Positions 33,177 to 41,404 of a stretch of 64,000 nucleotides of DNA are shown here, in pieces. Origin of the DNA: Cellulomonas hominis. Lineage in GTDB: Bacteria; Actinomycetota; Actinomycetes; Actinomycetales; Cellulomonadaceae. Position 1 is the stretch's first letter. Every line of letters starts with the position of its first letter. Position numbers and translations under genes: made by a program. The stretch spans positions 3,596,001-3,660,000 of the forward strand of contig NZ_JACHDN010000001.1 in NCBI RefSeq assembly GCF_014201095.1, written 5' to 3'. The notes beneath the pieces are model-generated. The model was not told the DNA's origin. It searched no databases and saw nothing but the letters and a program-made list of their open reading frames with translations.

Positions 33177-33193
33177 GGCCGGCGTATGTGCGG
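33177..33193 (-). promoter_or_regulatory. Start box, CATACG variant
   Basis: CCGCACATACGCCGGCC before ATG 33176. Confidence 0.55.
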
Positions 33194-33198
33194 CGTGC

Positions 33199-34875
33199 TC
33201 AGGTCGGGTCGCCGAACGTCGCGTCGAAGAAGGAGGTGATCTGCTCCCGCATCGGGTACAGGGTCGAGTAGGCGGGGTTGTCGTCGAACTTGTGCTCGTC
33301 GCCGTTCAGGGAGGTCCGCACGCCACGCCAGTGGAGCCAGAGCTCGGCGGAACGGGAGAACACCTCGGTCGGGGTGCGCCAGTAGTCCAGCGACTTGCCC
33401 ATCGTGGCGAACCGGCCGTCCGCGCGGACGGCCTGCTGAGCTGCGCGCAGGATGGGGCGGAACTCGTCCGACAGCGAGACCTGGCCCGCGCCGCTGGTGT
33501 GGTCGAGGTGGTGGACGTACTCGTGCCACATCGACGACGGATGCCGCGGGTCGACGGCGATCGCGTCGCGGTCGGGGGAGTAGACGCCCGCGGCGTTGTG
33601 CCGGCCGGTGAGGCGGAAGGCCATGCGCGCCGGCGCCTTGGTGTGCGGGACGCGCCGGGACAGCTCGGCCCACTCGGCCTCGACGGCGCGGAAGTCGTCG
33701 AGGTCGACTGACTCATCCACCTCGACGTGGCTCATGCCGTCACGGTGGAAGGTCGAGCCCGCGGCTGCGGCCGCGTGCGTGGCGGGGATGTTCTTCTTGT
33801 CCTCCCACACCGTGGCCGAGTGCCTGTACTCCCCGCTGCGGCGCTGCTGGGTCAGGTACAGGTCGTCGGCCATCCCGAACCGCTCGGCCACCATCGCCGC
33901 GGCGGCGGCCCGGGTCGTGGCGACCTTCGCTGTGCTGCGGGCCTGCTTGAGCACCTCGGCGAAGGAGTGCTCGTGGGGCCAGGCGCTGGGCGCGTAGATC
34001 GACTTCTCCTCGTCGCGGGAGGGGTCGGTCGCGCCGAATGCCTCCCGCAGTGCCTTCTCGTCCTGGCACAACGCGATGATGGCCGTCTGGTAGGCGGCCC
34101 GGTCGGCGTAGTACGCGTCGAGGTCGGCGCCGTACGCCGACGGATGCCGGGGTGGGGCTACGCCCAGGACCGGGGTGTCGCCGAGCGCGGAGATCGCCGA
34201 GAGGCCGTTGCGCATCCGATCCTTGGCGGCCTCCGGGCCGGTCATGCTCAGCCACTGCGAGACCAGGTTCGCCGAGATGTCCTCGGGGTCGCCGCCGTGC
34301 TGCGCCACGAAGTCGCGCAGGTCCGCGGTGATGGCCTCAGCGGCCTGCCGTCTTGCCAGGTTGACGACCGCCCAGGTGTCGTCGCGGTCGTACCGGGAGC
34401 ACCAGGCGCCCTCCTTGGCGCCGGCCCGGGTCTCCAGGAAGACCGCGCGCTTGGCGTTCGGGTCGGCCGAGGTGTCCCAGGCCGTCGCGTCGGCGGAGAC
34501 CGTCTTGCCGGCCTTGGCGCGCAGCCGGTCGGCCTCCGCCTCCGTCAACGGGGTCCAGCCGCGGGCGGCGGCGTAGTCCTGCGGGTCCAGGTCGCTGTTC
34601 GCGGCCGTGTACCTGCCCCACTTCTTGACCGCTGTCGCGACGGTGTCGTCAGCGTCGATGACGGGCGGGCGGGTGGTGACCTCGCGCAGTCTGTACTGCC
34701 GCCGCATGTCGTAGACCCGCGAGGTGCCAGCCAGGGTGAGGTCGCCGCCCTCAGCGGCCGGTTCCGGCTCGAGCAGGGCCGCTGACGACTCACCGCGCAC
34801 TCGGAGTGTGAACTGGCCGCCGGAACGGACGCCGGCCGGGACTCGGGGTGGCTGGGTGGTGAGGGCGGCGCTCAT
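33199..34875 (-). CDS. Tagged putative zinc metallopeptidase, LPD1-like, 558 aa
   Basis: ATG 34875 with box; tag PRVPAGVRSGGQFTLRVRGES. Near residues 450-458 the motif MWHEYVHHLDH fits HEXXH plus a downstream Asp ligand; further on, WRTPTEVFSRSAELWLHWRG resembles the LPD1 helper domain that follows zincin motifs in large polyvalent proteins of conjugative plasmids and phages. Those proteins are thought to enter recipients with DNA. The N-terminal half is helical with no assigned domain. The peptidase activity is inferred from the motif only. Confidence 0.75.
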   Translation of the reverse strand: MSAALTTQPPRVPAGVRSGGQFTLRVRGESSAALLEPEPAAEGGDLTLAGTSRVYDMRRQYRLREVTTRPPVIDADDTVATAVKKWGRYTAANSDLDPQDYAAARGWTPLTEAEADRLRAKAGKTVSADATAWDTSADPNAKRAVFLETRAGAKEGAWCSRYDRDDTWAVVNLARRQAAEAITADLRDFVAQHGGDPEDISANLVSQWLSMTGPEAAKDRMRNGLSAISALGDTPVLGVAPPRHPSAYGADLDAYYADRAAYQTAIIALCQDEKALREAFGATDPSRDEEKSIYAPSAWPHEHSFAEVLKQARSTAKVATTRAAAAAMVAERFGMADDLYLTQQRRSGEYRHSATVWEDKKNIPATHAAAAAGSTFHRDGMSHVEVDESVDLDDFRAVEAEWAELSRRVPHTKAPARMAFRLTGRHNAAGVYSPDRDAIAVDPRHPSSMWHEYVHHLDHTSGAGQVSLSDEFRPILRAAQQAVRADGRFATMGKSLDYWRTPTEVFSRSAELWLHWRGVRTSLNGDEHKFDDNPAYSTLYPMREQITSFFDATFGDPT

Positions 34876-35008
34876 GCCCCGTAGATGTGCGGTGGCGGGC
34901 GCTGCCCTGGTGGCTCCCGGGCGGTCAGGGTGGTGGTGGACTCGCAGCGCGCGCCGGTGATGAGCTGGCGGCCGGTCGGGACCCCGCACGCACGCGGGGC
35001 TAGCTGAT
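34872..35008 (-). pseudogene. Fossil of a tagged gene
   Basis: Reading the minus strand gives GVPTGRQLITGARCESTTTL then TAREPPGQRPPPHIYGA and a stop that overlaps ATG 34875. With a one-base frame correction the front becomes RVRAGVPTGRQLITGARCES, a recognisable tag. The expected start position reads ATC (35006-35008), soon followed by TAG. So a tagged gene has lost its start, gained a stop and a frameshift, and been reduced to little more than the tag. Confidence 0.5.
34876..34892 (-). promoter_or_regulatory. Start box
   Basis: CCGCACATCTACGGGGC before ATG 34875; also translated as the end of the tag relic upstream. Confidence 0.65.
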
Positions 35009-35036
35009 GGCCCGCCGGTGCCCGGGCCCGGCCGGG

Positions 35037-35474
35037 TCAGCCCCGGGCGCCGGCGAGGTCGCGCGACGTCCGCTCGATGCGCACGAGCACGTCGGCTCCC
35101 GGCACGACGGATCCGCTGCGGTAGGACGACAGCCGCGAGGGGGAGGTGTGCGCCTGCGCGGCGAACTGGCGCAGCGACAGGCCGGAGCGGGCGACCGCCA
35201 GCTCGACTCGGCGGGCGACCTCGCCGGCGTCCCCGGCCCGGGCCTGGTCCAGGGCGCGGCGCAGCAGCCGGGTGGCGCCGGGGCGGTCGGCGAGGTCCAG
35301 GGCGACCTCCAGGTCGCGAGCGGCCTGGCCGTCGGGGGCGGCGCGCACGGCGGCGGCGATGCGCTGCCAGTGCGGCAGGTAGCCCCGCTCGATCGCGGTG
35401 AGCATGCCCTCCACGCCCCAGGAGTCCACGGGGTCGGTGGGGTCGGCGTCGATGTTGCGGAACTGCAGTGCCAC
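35037..35474 (-). CDS. XRE-type HTH protein, probable antitoxin
   Basis: 145 aa from GTG 35474, SD AAGGGAGG. C-terminal HTH: RRVELAVARSGLSLRQFAAQAHTSPSRLSSYRSGSVVPGADVLVRIERTS, a typical XRE/Cro fold. The N-terminal half is helical (GVEGMLTAIERGYLPHWQRIAAAV) and may bind the toxin. It follows the nucleotidyltransferase gene by 5 bases, so its SD lies in that gene's 3' end. The order toxin then antitoxin is reversed from classical AbiE, where the antitoxin usually comes first. Confidence 0.75.
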   Translation of the reverse strand: MALQFRNIDADPTDPVDSWGVEGMLTAIERGYLPHWQRIAAAVRAAPDGQAARDLEVALDLADRPGATRLLRRALDQARAGDAGEVARRVELAVARSGLSLRQFAAQAHTSPSRLSSYRSGSVVPGADVLVRIERTSRDLAGARG

Positions 35475-35479
35475 GGTGG

Positions 35480-36277
35480 CTACCTCCCTTCGGCGTCCGG
35501 ATGTGCGGCGACCATCTCGTCGGCTACCGCCGCCAGGATGGTGCAGGTGGCGGACCACTCGTGCCAGCGGCGGGCCAGCCCCTTGTATCGCGGCAGCTGC
35601 CCGATGGTGGCGCGGTCCTTGGGCTGGGGTTCGGCCAGCTGGACGGCGAGCTGGGTCGCGACCGGCCCCTCGTCGTGGGCCAGGTCTTCGTAGTAGTCGT
35701 CGATGCGCGCGAGCACGCGAGCGGCGGTCTGGGGGCCCACCGCGTCGGCGATGGCGGCCACGTCGAGGTAGTCGCGCACCTGGTTGCGCTTGACGATCAG
35801 GTATCCCTTGACGCGCAGCGTCTCGGGGAGGGTCGGGACGATGACCTGGTCCCCGCCGGGAAGGTGGGCGACCTCGGTCTCCAGCGGCCTGCTGCGGCGC
35901 AGCTGGCGGATGCCGGTCTCGATGCCGCCGAGCTCGCCGAGGATGATCTTGCCTGGCACGACGCGGTTGGTGACCCACTCGGGCTCGCGCTCCAGCGCCT
36001 CGAGGACGGCGTCGAACCGCTCGGCGAGGTCGGTCAGCACGTGGTCGTGGTCGAACGACTGGCGGTGCCCGACGTGGACGGCAGCGGCCGACCCGCCGAC
36101 CATGACGGCGTCCGGCACGATCTCCTGGAGCCGGGCGGCACTGTCGAGCACGTCAGCGATGGGCGCGGCTTGGTCCGCGGTGAGGGTGAGATCGGCTTCG
36201 CCGCGCTCGACCCTGCGGAACTGCCCCGGGTTGCCCGGGCCTCCGCGGGGGTGCTTGGTCCCGTCGAACGCTGCCAT
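35480..36277 (-). CDS. AbiEii-like nucleotidyltransferase toxin with a divergent tag
   Basis: 265 aa from ATG 36277. About residues 55-80 hold MVGGSAAAVHVGHRQSFDHDHVL, the G-G-S plus D-x-D/H pattern of minimal nucleotidyltransferases (AbiEii/MenT-like), and later KGYLIVKRNQVRDYLDVAAI matches that family. The N-terminus KHPRGGPGNPGQFRRVERGEADLTL has the spacing and end of the tag (PGQF...RGEA.L). The preceding palindrome and the following XRE gene make a toxin-antitoxin or abortive-infection pair. Such toxins modify tRNA or other targets with nucleotides. Confidence 0.75.
   Translation of the reverse strand: MAAFDGTKHPRGGPGNPGQFRRVERGEADLTLTADQAAPIADVLDSAARLQEIVPDAVMVGGSAAAVHVGHRQSFDHDHVLTDLAERFDAVLEALEREPEWVTNRVVPGKIILGELGGIETGIRQLRRSRPLETEVAHLPGGDQVIVPTLPETLRVKGYLIVKRNQVRDYLDVAAIADAVGPQTAARVLARIDDYYEDLAHDEGPVATQLAVQLAEPQPKDRATIGQLPRYKGLARRWHEWSATCTILAAVADEMVAAHPDAEGR
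35501..35508 (-). promoter_or_regulatory. Box core in the 3' end of the toxin gene
   Basis: CCGCACAT 26 nt before GTG 35474, inside codons AAHPDAE. It could give separate transcription of the antitoxin, or be a coincidence. Confidence 0.3.
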
Positions 36278-36279
36278 GA

Positions 36280-36301
36280 GTGTAATCAGATCAGATCACA
36301 C
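36280..36301. promoter_or_regulatory. Probable operator palindrome of the toxin-antitoxin pair
   Basis: An AT-rich imperfect 22-bp palindrome, GTGTGATCTGA/TCTGATTACAC on the minus strand (9 of 11 pairs), two bases before ATG 36277. It stands out in the GC-rich surroundings and fits autoregulation by the XRE protein. Confidence 0.6.
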
Positions 36302-36327
36302 CAGCAGAGTCCAGGGCAGGAGCCAGC

Positions 36328-36960
36328 TCAGGCGTCGGCGTCGCCGTCGATGCGCGGGCCGGTCTGGTCTCCGACCCACACCTGGCGACCGAACTTGTCG
36401 CCGTCCAGGCGCGTGATCGTGAACGCGAGCCGGCCGGAAGCCGCGCGCGCCTCGGAGACGTAGACACCGGCGGCGGCCAGTTCGTCCCTGAGCCACGTGA
36501 ACGACATGGCGTTGCCCTTGCCGACCTCCGCGCCCGACAGGACCCAGCCCTGGGACATCTGGCTGACCCACAGGCCCTCGTCGATGCCCTTGGCGACGTG
36601 CTGGGCGGCGACCGCAGCGCGCTCGGCGTCCCAGCGGGCGTGCAGGTCCTTGTGGTCACCCAGGGAGTCGTCGTCGAACTCGTGCTCGACGTAGCGGCGC
36701 GCGACCCAGGCGGCGTAGTCCTCGGCGTAGTCGGTGTTCTCCATGCCGAGGTTGCCGACGAGCGGGTGCGCCCAGCCGTAGGCGTGCCGGTGGATCGCAT
36801 CGAACTTCTTACGCTGCTCGAGCGTGAAGTCGTCGACCGACCAGCACCCGGCGTACCGGTCGGCGCCGTGAGGCAGGTCGACAGCCGACTCGGTGCGGGC
36901 CGAGGTGACGAACTGCCCGCCGGTGGTGACGCCGGCAGGGACGCGTGCCCGGGTACTCAT
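36328..36960 (-). CDS. Tagged protein, 210 aa
   Basis: ATG 36960 with a CATCCACC box. Tag ARVPAGVTTGGQFVTSARTES. An aromatic-rich helical region (YAGCWSVDDFTLEQRKKFDAIHRHAYGWAHP; EDYAAWVARRYVEHEFDDDSL) is followed by a compact C-terminus (SEARAASGRLAFTITRLDGDKFGRQVWVGDQTG). No family recognised. It ends 50 bases before the toxin operator. Confidence 0.7.
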   Translation of the reverse strand: MSTRARVPAGVTTGGQFVTSARTESAVDLPHGADRYAGCWSVDDFTLEQRKKFDAIHRHAYGWAHPLVGNLGMENTDYAEDYAAWVARRYVEHEFDDDSLGDHKDLHARWDAERAAVAAQHVAKGIDEGLWVSQMSQGWVLSGAEVGKGNAMSFTWLRDELAAAGVYVSEARAASGRLAFTITRLDGDKFGRQVWVGDQTGPRIDGDADA

Positions 36961-36977
36961 GCCTGGTGGATGTGCGG
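36961..36977 (-). promoter_or_regulatory. Start box, CATCCACC variant
   Basis: CCGCACATCCACCAGGC before ATG 36960. Confidence 0.6.
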
Positions 36978-36980
36978 CTG

Positions 36981-37265
36981 TCAGTGGGTGCAGCCGGTGT
37001 AGTTGCACTCGAGCTGGCCCACGTGCGGGCCGAGCACCGCGAAGCTCCCGTGGAAGGGGTCGAACGCCGTGGCGGACTGAGCTTGCAGCGCCTCCAGGCA
37101 GTCCTCATGGACGGCGTGGGTGGCGCCGGTCTCCCGGTTGCGGATCAGCACCCCTGTGGCGTGCAGCGCCAGGGACGCAGTGGACTCGGCACGCGGCTGG
37201 GTGGCGAACTGGCCACCAGCGGAGATGCCTGCAGGGACACGGGCGGGCTCGGGCTGGGCGCTCAT
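36981..37265 (-). CDS. Short tagged protein, 94 aa, Cys/His-ended
   Basis: ATG 37265 with box; tag ARVPAGISAGGQFATQPRAES. A compact rest with strands (LALHATGVLIRNRETGATHAVHEDC) and a C-terminal CNYTGCTH. The Cys and His residues (HEDC, CNYTGCTH) could bind one zinc ion. It is one of the smallest complete tagged proteins, which makes it useful for showing that the tag does not require a large partner domain. Confidence 0.7.
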   Translation of the reverse strand: MSAQPEPARVPAGISAGGQFATQPRAESTASLALHATGVLIRNRETGATHAVHEDCLEALQAQSATAFDPFHGSFAVLGPHVGQLECNYTGCTH

Positions 37266-37282
37266 GCCCGATAGATGTGCGG
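37266..37282 (-). promoter_or_regulatory. Start box
   Basis: CCGCACATCTATCGGGC before ATG 37265. Confidence 0.65.
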
Positions 37283-37292
37283 GCCGTGAGCC

Positions 37293-37946
37293 TCAGGACA
37301 CGGTCGCGTTCTGCCTCGCCAGCACCGAGCGCAGCCAGGCGCGGCCGGACTCGTCGTCGAGCCTGATGAACGACGAAGGGTCCGGCGTCAGGAGAGCCGA
37401 CGCAGGGTTAGGCGTCCGGTCATCGAAGAGGACGACCACGCGCCCGGCGGGCTCGCGACGCGAGACCCAGATGTAGCCGGCGGCGACGGGGCACTGCGTG
37501 CGGATCCAGTGAGCCCAGTGGCGGGTCTGGGCGTAGTCGCGCGGCTCGGCGGTAGTCAGCCACGGGGACTGGGCGACGGAGGAGAGCCCCGGCCTCCCCG
37601 TCATGTCCACCAACTGGAGTTCCAGGGCGAGGGTGACCGTGTAGGCGTGCAGCCCGTCGAGGGCCGCCTGGGGCAGTGCGATCGCGCCAGACGGACCGGG
37701 GACCTGATCGCGGAGCAGGCGCTCAGCGACCGCCACGTCCATCGTCAGGCCGGCGTACATGAACCCGTATCGATCATCATCGGTGGAGTCGAACCGGCCA
37801 CCCCCGTAGTACCGATGGCTCGGCCCCGGGTTGAACGCTGTCGCGCCGTACCGGTACTGGCCGATCCGGTGAAGCTCGGTCCCTGCTGCCAGCGTGAGGA
37901 GCTGCGGCGTTCCGGCGTACGCAGTCGGGGGCAGGTTGTTCGTCAC
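37293..37946 (-). CDS. RES-domain protein (probable NAD+-degrading toxin)
   Basis: 217 aa from GTG 37946, overlapping the upstream stop (GTGA). Residues about 18-70 read LAAGTELHRIGQYRYGATAFNPGPSHRYYGGGRFDSTDDDRYGFMYAGLTMDVAVAERLLRD, the RES core with its conserved R/Y/E-type positions. RES toxins deplete cellular NAD+, and are usually encoded after an XRE antitoxin. Here the upstream gene is not an XRE protein, so this may be a RES effector of a different type, or a module with a non-standard partner. Confidence 0.8.
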   Translation of the reverse strand: MTNNLPPTAYAGTPQLLTLAAGTELHRIGQYRYGATAFNPGPSHRYYGGGRFDSTDDDRYGFMYAGLTMDVAVAERLLRDQVPGPSGAIALPQAALDGLHAYTVTLALELQLVDMTGRPGLSSVAQSPWLTTAEPRDYAQTRHWAHWIRTQCPVAAGYIWVSRREPAGRVVVLFDDRTPNPASALLTPDPSSFIRLDDESGRAWLRSVLARQNATVS

Positions 37947-38728
37947 CAGGCGTCCTCGCGGATCTGGGCGGCTGCGAACCGGATCAGGTCGTCCTGGCCG
38001 GTGCCGAGCAGCTCGGCGGGTGTCGCGGCGATCCACGAGTTCCTGCGGGTCCACCACGAGTACGAGCCCACGGGGTCCTCGGCGTAGCGCAGCGTCCCGG
38101 CCAGCTCGCGCACCACGGGATGCACCCGGCCGCTCGCGAGGTCGAACTGGAACGCCGGGCCACGGTGCGAGTCGTGGCCCGGGTGGCACAGCACGGGCCG
38201 CTCTCCTGCGGGTGCGTCGGTCAGGCTCTCTGACATCTCCGCCTCGATCGCCAGCAGGGCGACGTCGGCTGTGACCTTGATCGGGCGGTGCAGGTCCGAG
38301 AGCATTCGCAGGTGAGAGGTCAGCGCCTCCAGCTCCCCGGCGCCCCGTGAGCGCCAGCTCTTGGCGTGCACGAGGAACACCGAGTTCTCCCGCCACGCCA
38401 GTCCCGCGCGCTCCGCCTCGTGCAGCGTCTCCATGCCCACGAGCTCGGCGACCTCCAGGTCGTCATCGTCTTCCGTCCAGACGGTGATCAGCAGGTCGGT
38501 CGCGCCCGCGCGCTGAGCCGCTCGGAGCGTCTCTCGAGCGAAGGCCGCTCGCAGGCGCGCGTCCACGTCGATCACGGCGGTCGCACCGACCAGGATCGTC
38601 GTGGCGTTGATCTCCTGCACCGCCGCGGTCTTCAGGGCACTGACGCTCCTGATGAGCTCGACGAGGCGCGGGGCGCTGCTCGCCCTGTTGCGCCCACCCG
38701 GCCCGTCGTCGCGGGGCTCCTCGTCCAC
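37943..38728 (-). CDS. Unknown 261-aa protein upstream of the RES gene
   Basis: GTG 38728, placed 7 nt after TAGACT, so probably leaderless. Residues about 25-70 form a helical hairpin (APRLVELIRSVSALKTAAVQEINATTIL); the middle is alpha/beta (ATDLLITVWTEDDDDLEVAELVGMETLHEAE) and a tail follows with WWTRRNSWIAATPAELL. No DNA-binding motif is visible. Being coupled to a RES toxin makes it a candidate antitoxin or accessory factor. No tag or box. Confidence 0.65.
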   Translation of the reverse strand: MDEEPRDDGPGGRNRASSAPRLVELIRSVSALKTAAVQEINATTILVGATAVIDVDARLRAAFARETLRAAQRAGATDLLITVWTEDDDDLEVAELVGMETLHEAERAGLAWRENSVFLVHAKSWRSRGAGELEALTSHLRMLSDLHRPIKVTADVALLAIEAEMSESLTDAPAGERPVLCHPGHDSHRGPAFQFDLASGRVHPVVRELAGTLRYAEDPVGSYSWWTRRNSWIAATPAELLGTGQDDLIRFAAAQIREDAW

Positions 38729-38735
38729 GATCGGG

Positions 38736-38741
38736 AGTCTA
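38736..38741 (-). promoter_or_regulatory. Conventional -10 (TAGACT) for a leaderless RES operon
   Basis: TAGACT then 7 nt then GTG 38728, matching TANNNT spacing; the IS481 insertion begins only about 27 bp upstream, so any -35 region has probably been displaced. Confidence 0.5.
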
Positions 38742-38763
38742 GGGCGGCCCGACCTCAGCACGG

Positions 38764-39748
38764 CTAGATGTACTGACTCGCTGCGTTGTTGACGCGGTCG
38801 ATGGGTGTGAGGCCGCCGATGCCGAGGTGGGGTCGGTCCATGTTGTAGTGCTCGAGCCAGGCGGCCAAGGCCGCCGCGCGGTCGGCGTTCGATGACCAGA
38901 TGCGGGAGTAGGCCCACTCGGTGGCCAGAGTTCGGTTCAGCCTCTCCACCTTGCCGTTGGTCCAGGGGCAGTGCGGTCGGATGAACTTCTGGACGATGCC
39001 CAGGTCGGCCGCGGTTTGCCGGAAGACGGCGGAGTTGCGGTAGGCGAACGCGTTGTCGCTGATCACCCGCTCGACCTGGATGCCGTGATCGGCGTAGAAC
39101 GCCGTCGCGCGGGCCAGGAACCCGGCGGCAGTGACGCCTTTCTCGTCGGTGTGGATCTCGGCGTAGGCGAGGCGGGAGTGGTCGTCGATCGCGGTGTGGA
39201 CGTAGTCGTATCCGGTCGGGACCTTCTTGTGCCGGTGATCGACCGTGGACGCCCGGCCGTGTGCTCGCCAACCGCCGCCGTCAGGGATCCGCCCGAGCTT
39301 CTTGACGTCGATGTGGACCAGCGACCCAGGGTGCGGGTGCTCGTAGCGGACCGCCGTGCGGCGCATGGCGCGGATGACCTGCCCGGTGACCGGGTCGCAG
39401 TCCGCCAGCCGCGGAACCCGGTGCCGGGCCAGGACCCGCCCGACGGTCGAGGCCGGCAACCCGACCAGACGCCCGATCGTCACAGGTCCGCGACGGGGTC
39501 AGCATCCGCGCGATCCGCACCCGGGTCTCGGCGCAAGGGCTCGTACGGCGCGGGTGGGTGTGGGCCACGCTCGGGCGGTCGATCAGGCCGGCGCGGCCCT
39601 CAGCCTGGAACCGGCGCCACCACCGCCACGCCGTGGTGCGCGAGACACCCATCTCCGCGGCGACATGCGCGACCGGACGACCCGCACCGATCCGCTGGAC
39701 CATGGTCAACCTGCCGGCAGGAGTCAGCCGGGCGTTAGCGTGGGACAC
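38764..39748 (-). pseudogene. IS481-family transposase, split into two frames
   Basis: The N-terminal frame (from 39748) has the HTH (HVAAEMGVSRTTAWRWWRRFQAEGRAGLIDRPS) and runs to about 39490; the catalytic frame (39483 to 38764) starts GRLVGLPASTVGRVLARHRVPRLAD and carries the integrase core (VHIDVKKLG, AIDDHSRLAYAEI, NGKVERLNRTL). A one-base shift near 39481-39500 joins them. The final TAG lies in the flanking target repeat, not the IS itself. Either a broken copy or a programmed frameshift. Confidence 0.75.
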
Positions 39749-39841
39749 GAGAGACCTCCGTGTGCTCGAGAGAAGCCGTCAGACCGCTCCCACTCGACCC
39801 GGAGGTCTCTCCTCACGTCAACAACGGTCCGGGTCAGTACA
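38769..39841 (-). mobile_element. IS481-family insertion sequence with 6-bp target duplication
   Basis: 1073 bp bounded by inverted repeats TGTACTGACTCGCTGCGTTG (left) and TGTACTGACCCGGACCGTTG (right, other strand). Direct GCTAGA repeats at 38763-38768 and 39842-39847 are the target duplication and match the NCTAGN preference reported for IS481. It lies between the RES operon promoter and the 3' end of phoH. Confidence 0.9.
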
Positions 39842-39878
39842 GCTAGATCGGGCCGCCGTTCATCGGGACGGCCTAGGC

Positions 39879-41213
39879 CTACTGGAAGTCGCCCAGCAAG
39901 CCGGCCACCAGGCCGGCGATCTCCGAGCGCTCGGAGCGGACCAGCGTGGTGTGCCCGAACAAGGGCTGGCCCTTGAGGCGCTCGACCACGGCCGCGACGC
40001 CGTCGTGCCGGCCGACCCGGAGGTTGTCGCGCTGGGCGACGTCGTGCGTCAGCACGACCTTGGAGGACTGCCCGATCCGGGTCAGCACGGTCAGCAGGAC
40101 GTTGCGCTCCAGCGACTGGGCCTCGTCGACGATGACGAACGCGTCGTGCAGCGACCGGCCGCGGATGTGGGTCAGCGGAAGCACCTCGAGCATCTCCCGG
40201 TCCACGACCTCCTCCACGACCTCCTTGGAGACCATCGCACCGAGCGTGTCGTAGACCGCCTGGCCCCACGGGCCCATCTTCTCGCCCTCCGTGCCGGGCA
40301 GGTAGCCCAGGTCCTGGCCGCCGACGGCGTACAGCGGCCGGAACACCACGACCTTGCTGTGCTCGCGCCGCTCCATCACCGCCTCCAGTCCCGCCATCAG
40401 TGCGAGCGCCGACTTGCCGGTGCCGGCCCGGCCGCCGAGGGAGACGATCCCGATCGCGCGGTCCAGCAGCAGGTCCAGGGCGAGCCGCTGCTCGGCGGAG
40501 CGTCCGGTGGCGCCGAAGGCGTCCAGGTCGCCCCGCACCAGGCGGACGGTGCCGTCGGGCTTCACCCGCCCGAGCGCGGACTGGCTCCCCGCCCGCAGGA
40601 TCAGCCCGGTGTTGACGGGCTGCTCCGGGGCGACCGCGGAGCCATCCCAGGAGGCCAGCAGGTCCTCCAGGTCGACCTGCTCACCCTTGTGCAGCGCGTT
40701 GATGTAGTCGGCCGGCACCTCGAGCTCGGTCACGCCGGTCCAGCCGGTGTCGATGACGTCCTGGGCGCGGTACTCCTGCGCGTCCAGGCCGATCGCCGAG
40801 GCCTTGACCCGCATCGGGAGGTCCTTGGAGACCACCACGACCCGGCGGTCGGTGTGCTCCGCGGCGAGGTTGGCCGCGACCGTCAGGATCCGGGTGTCGT
40901 TGTCGCCGAGACGGAACCCGGCCGGTAGCACGCCGGTCTCGGAGTGGTTCAGCTCGATCCGAACCGTGCCGCCCTCGGCGTTGGCCGGGACCGCATCGGA
41001 CAGTCCGCGGTGCCTGATGCGCAGCTCGTCCAAGGCGTGCAGCGCCGCCCGAGCGAAGTAGCCGAGCTCCGGGTGGCTCCGCTTGGCCTCCAGCTCGGTG
41101 ATGACGACGATCGGGAGCACGACCTGGTGCTCGGCGAACTTGGTGAACGCGTGCGGGTCGGACAGCAGCACCGAGGTGTCGATCACGAAGGTGCATCGGG
41201 CGGGGTGGGCCAT
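39879..41213 (-). CDS. phoH2: PhoH2: PIN-domain and PhoH ATPase fusion
   Basis: 444 aa from ATG 41213 with a GGAG SD. Residues about 5-150 form a PIN nuclease domain ([12 protein letters not shown] with catalytic Asp; [36 protein letters not shown]). The C-terminal PhoH ATPase has Walker [10 protein letters not shown] at about 260-268 and Walker B FVIVDEAQ at about 359-366. Chromosomal PhoH2 acts as an ATP-dependent RNA helicase and ribonuclease. A box lies about 110 nt upstream (41325-41341). Confidence 0.9.
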   Translation of the reverse strand: MAHPARCTFVIDTSVLLSDPHAFTKFAEHQVVLPIVVITELEAKRSHPELGYFARAALHALDELRIRHRGLSDAVPANAEGGTVRIELNHSETGVLPAGFRLGDNDTRILTVAANLAAEHTDRRVVVVSKDLPMRVKASAIGLDAQEYRAQDVIDTGWTGVTELEVPADYINALHKGEQVDLEDLLASWDGSAVAPEQPVNTGLILRAGSQSALGRVKPDGTVRLVRGDLDAFGATGRSAEQRLALDLLLDRAIGIVSLGGRAGTGKSALALMAGLEAVMERREHSKVVVFRPLYAVGGQDLGYLPGTEGEKMGPWGQAVYDTLGAMVSKEVVEEVVDREMLEVLPLTHIRGRSLHDAFVIVDEAQSLERNVLLTVLTRIGQSSKVVLTHDVAQRDNLRVGRHDGVAAVVERLKGQPLFGHTTLVRSERSEIAGLVAGLLGDFQ

Positions 41214-41324
41214 GAGGTCTCCGACTGGGTGTGTGAGGTGGTGGGACTGGCCGCATCAGGGGTGCGGGGCGCTCACCACCCCTCGCCAGGCTGCCCACCC
41301 GGGGCAGTGAGGTGCTGGGCTCAC

Positions 41325-41341
41325 ACCAGGTAGATGTGCGG
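41325..41341 (-). promoter_or_regulatory. Box upstream of phoH2 with a 22-codon ORF
   Basis: CCGCACATCTACCTGGT is followed at the usual point by GTG 41324, opening a 22-codon frame that stops at about 41256, before the SD-driven phoH2. It supports the view that the box sets a transcript start, here with a 5' leader. Confidence 0.5.
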
Positions 41342-41404
41342 CGCGCGGACAGGCCGACGGCCCGCCCCGGCACGATGCCGGGGCGCGCCGTCACGGTGCG
41401 CCGG

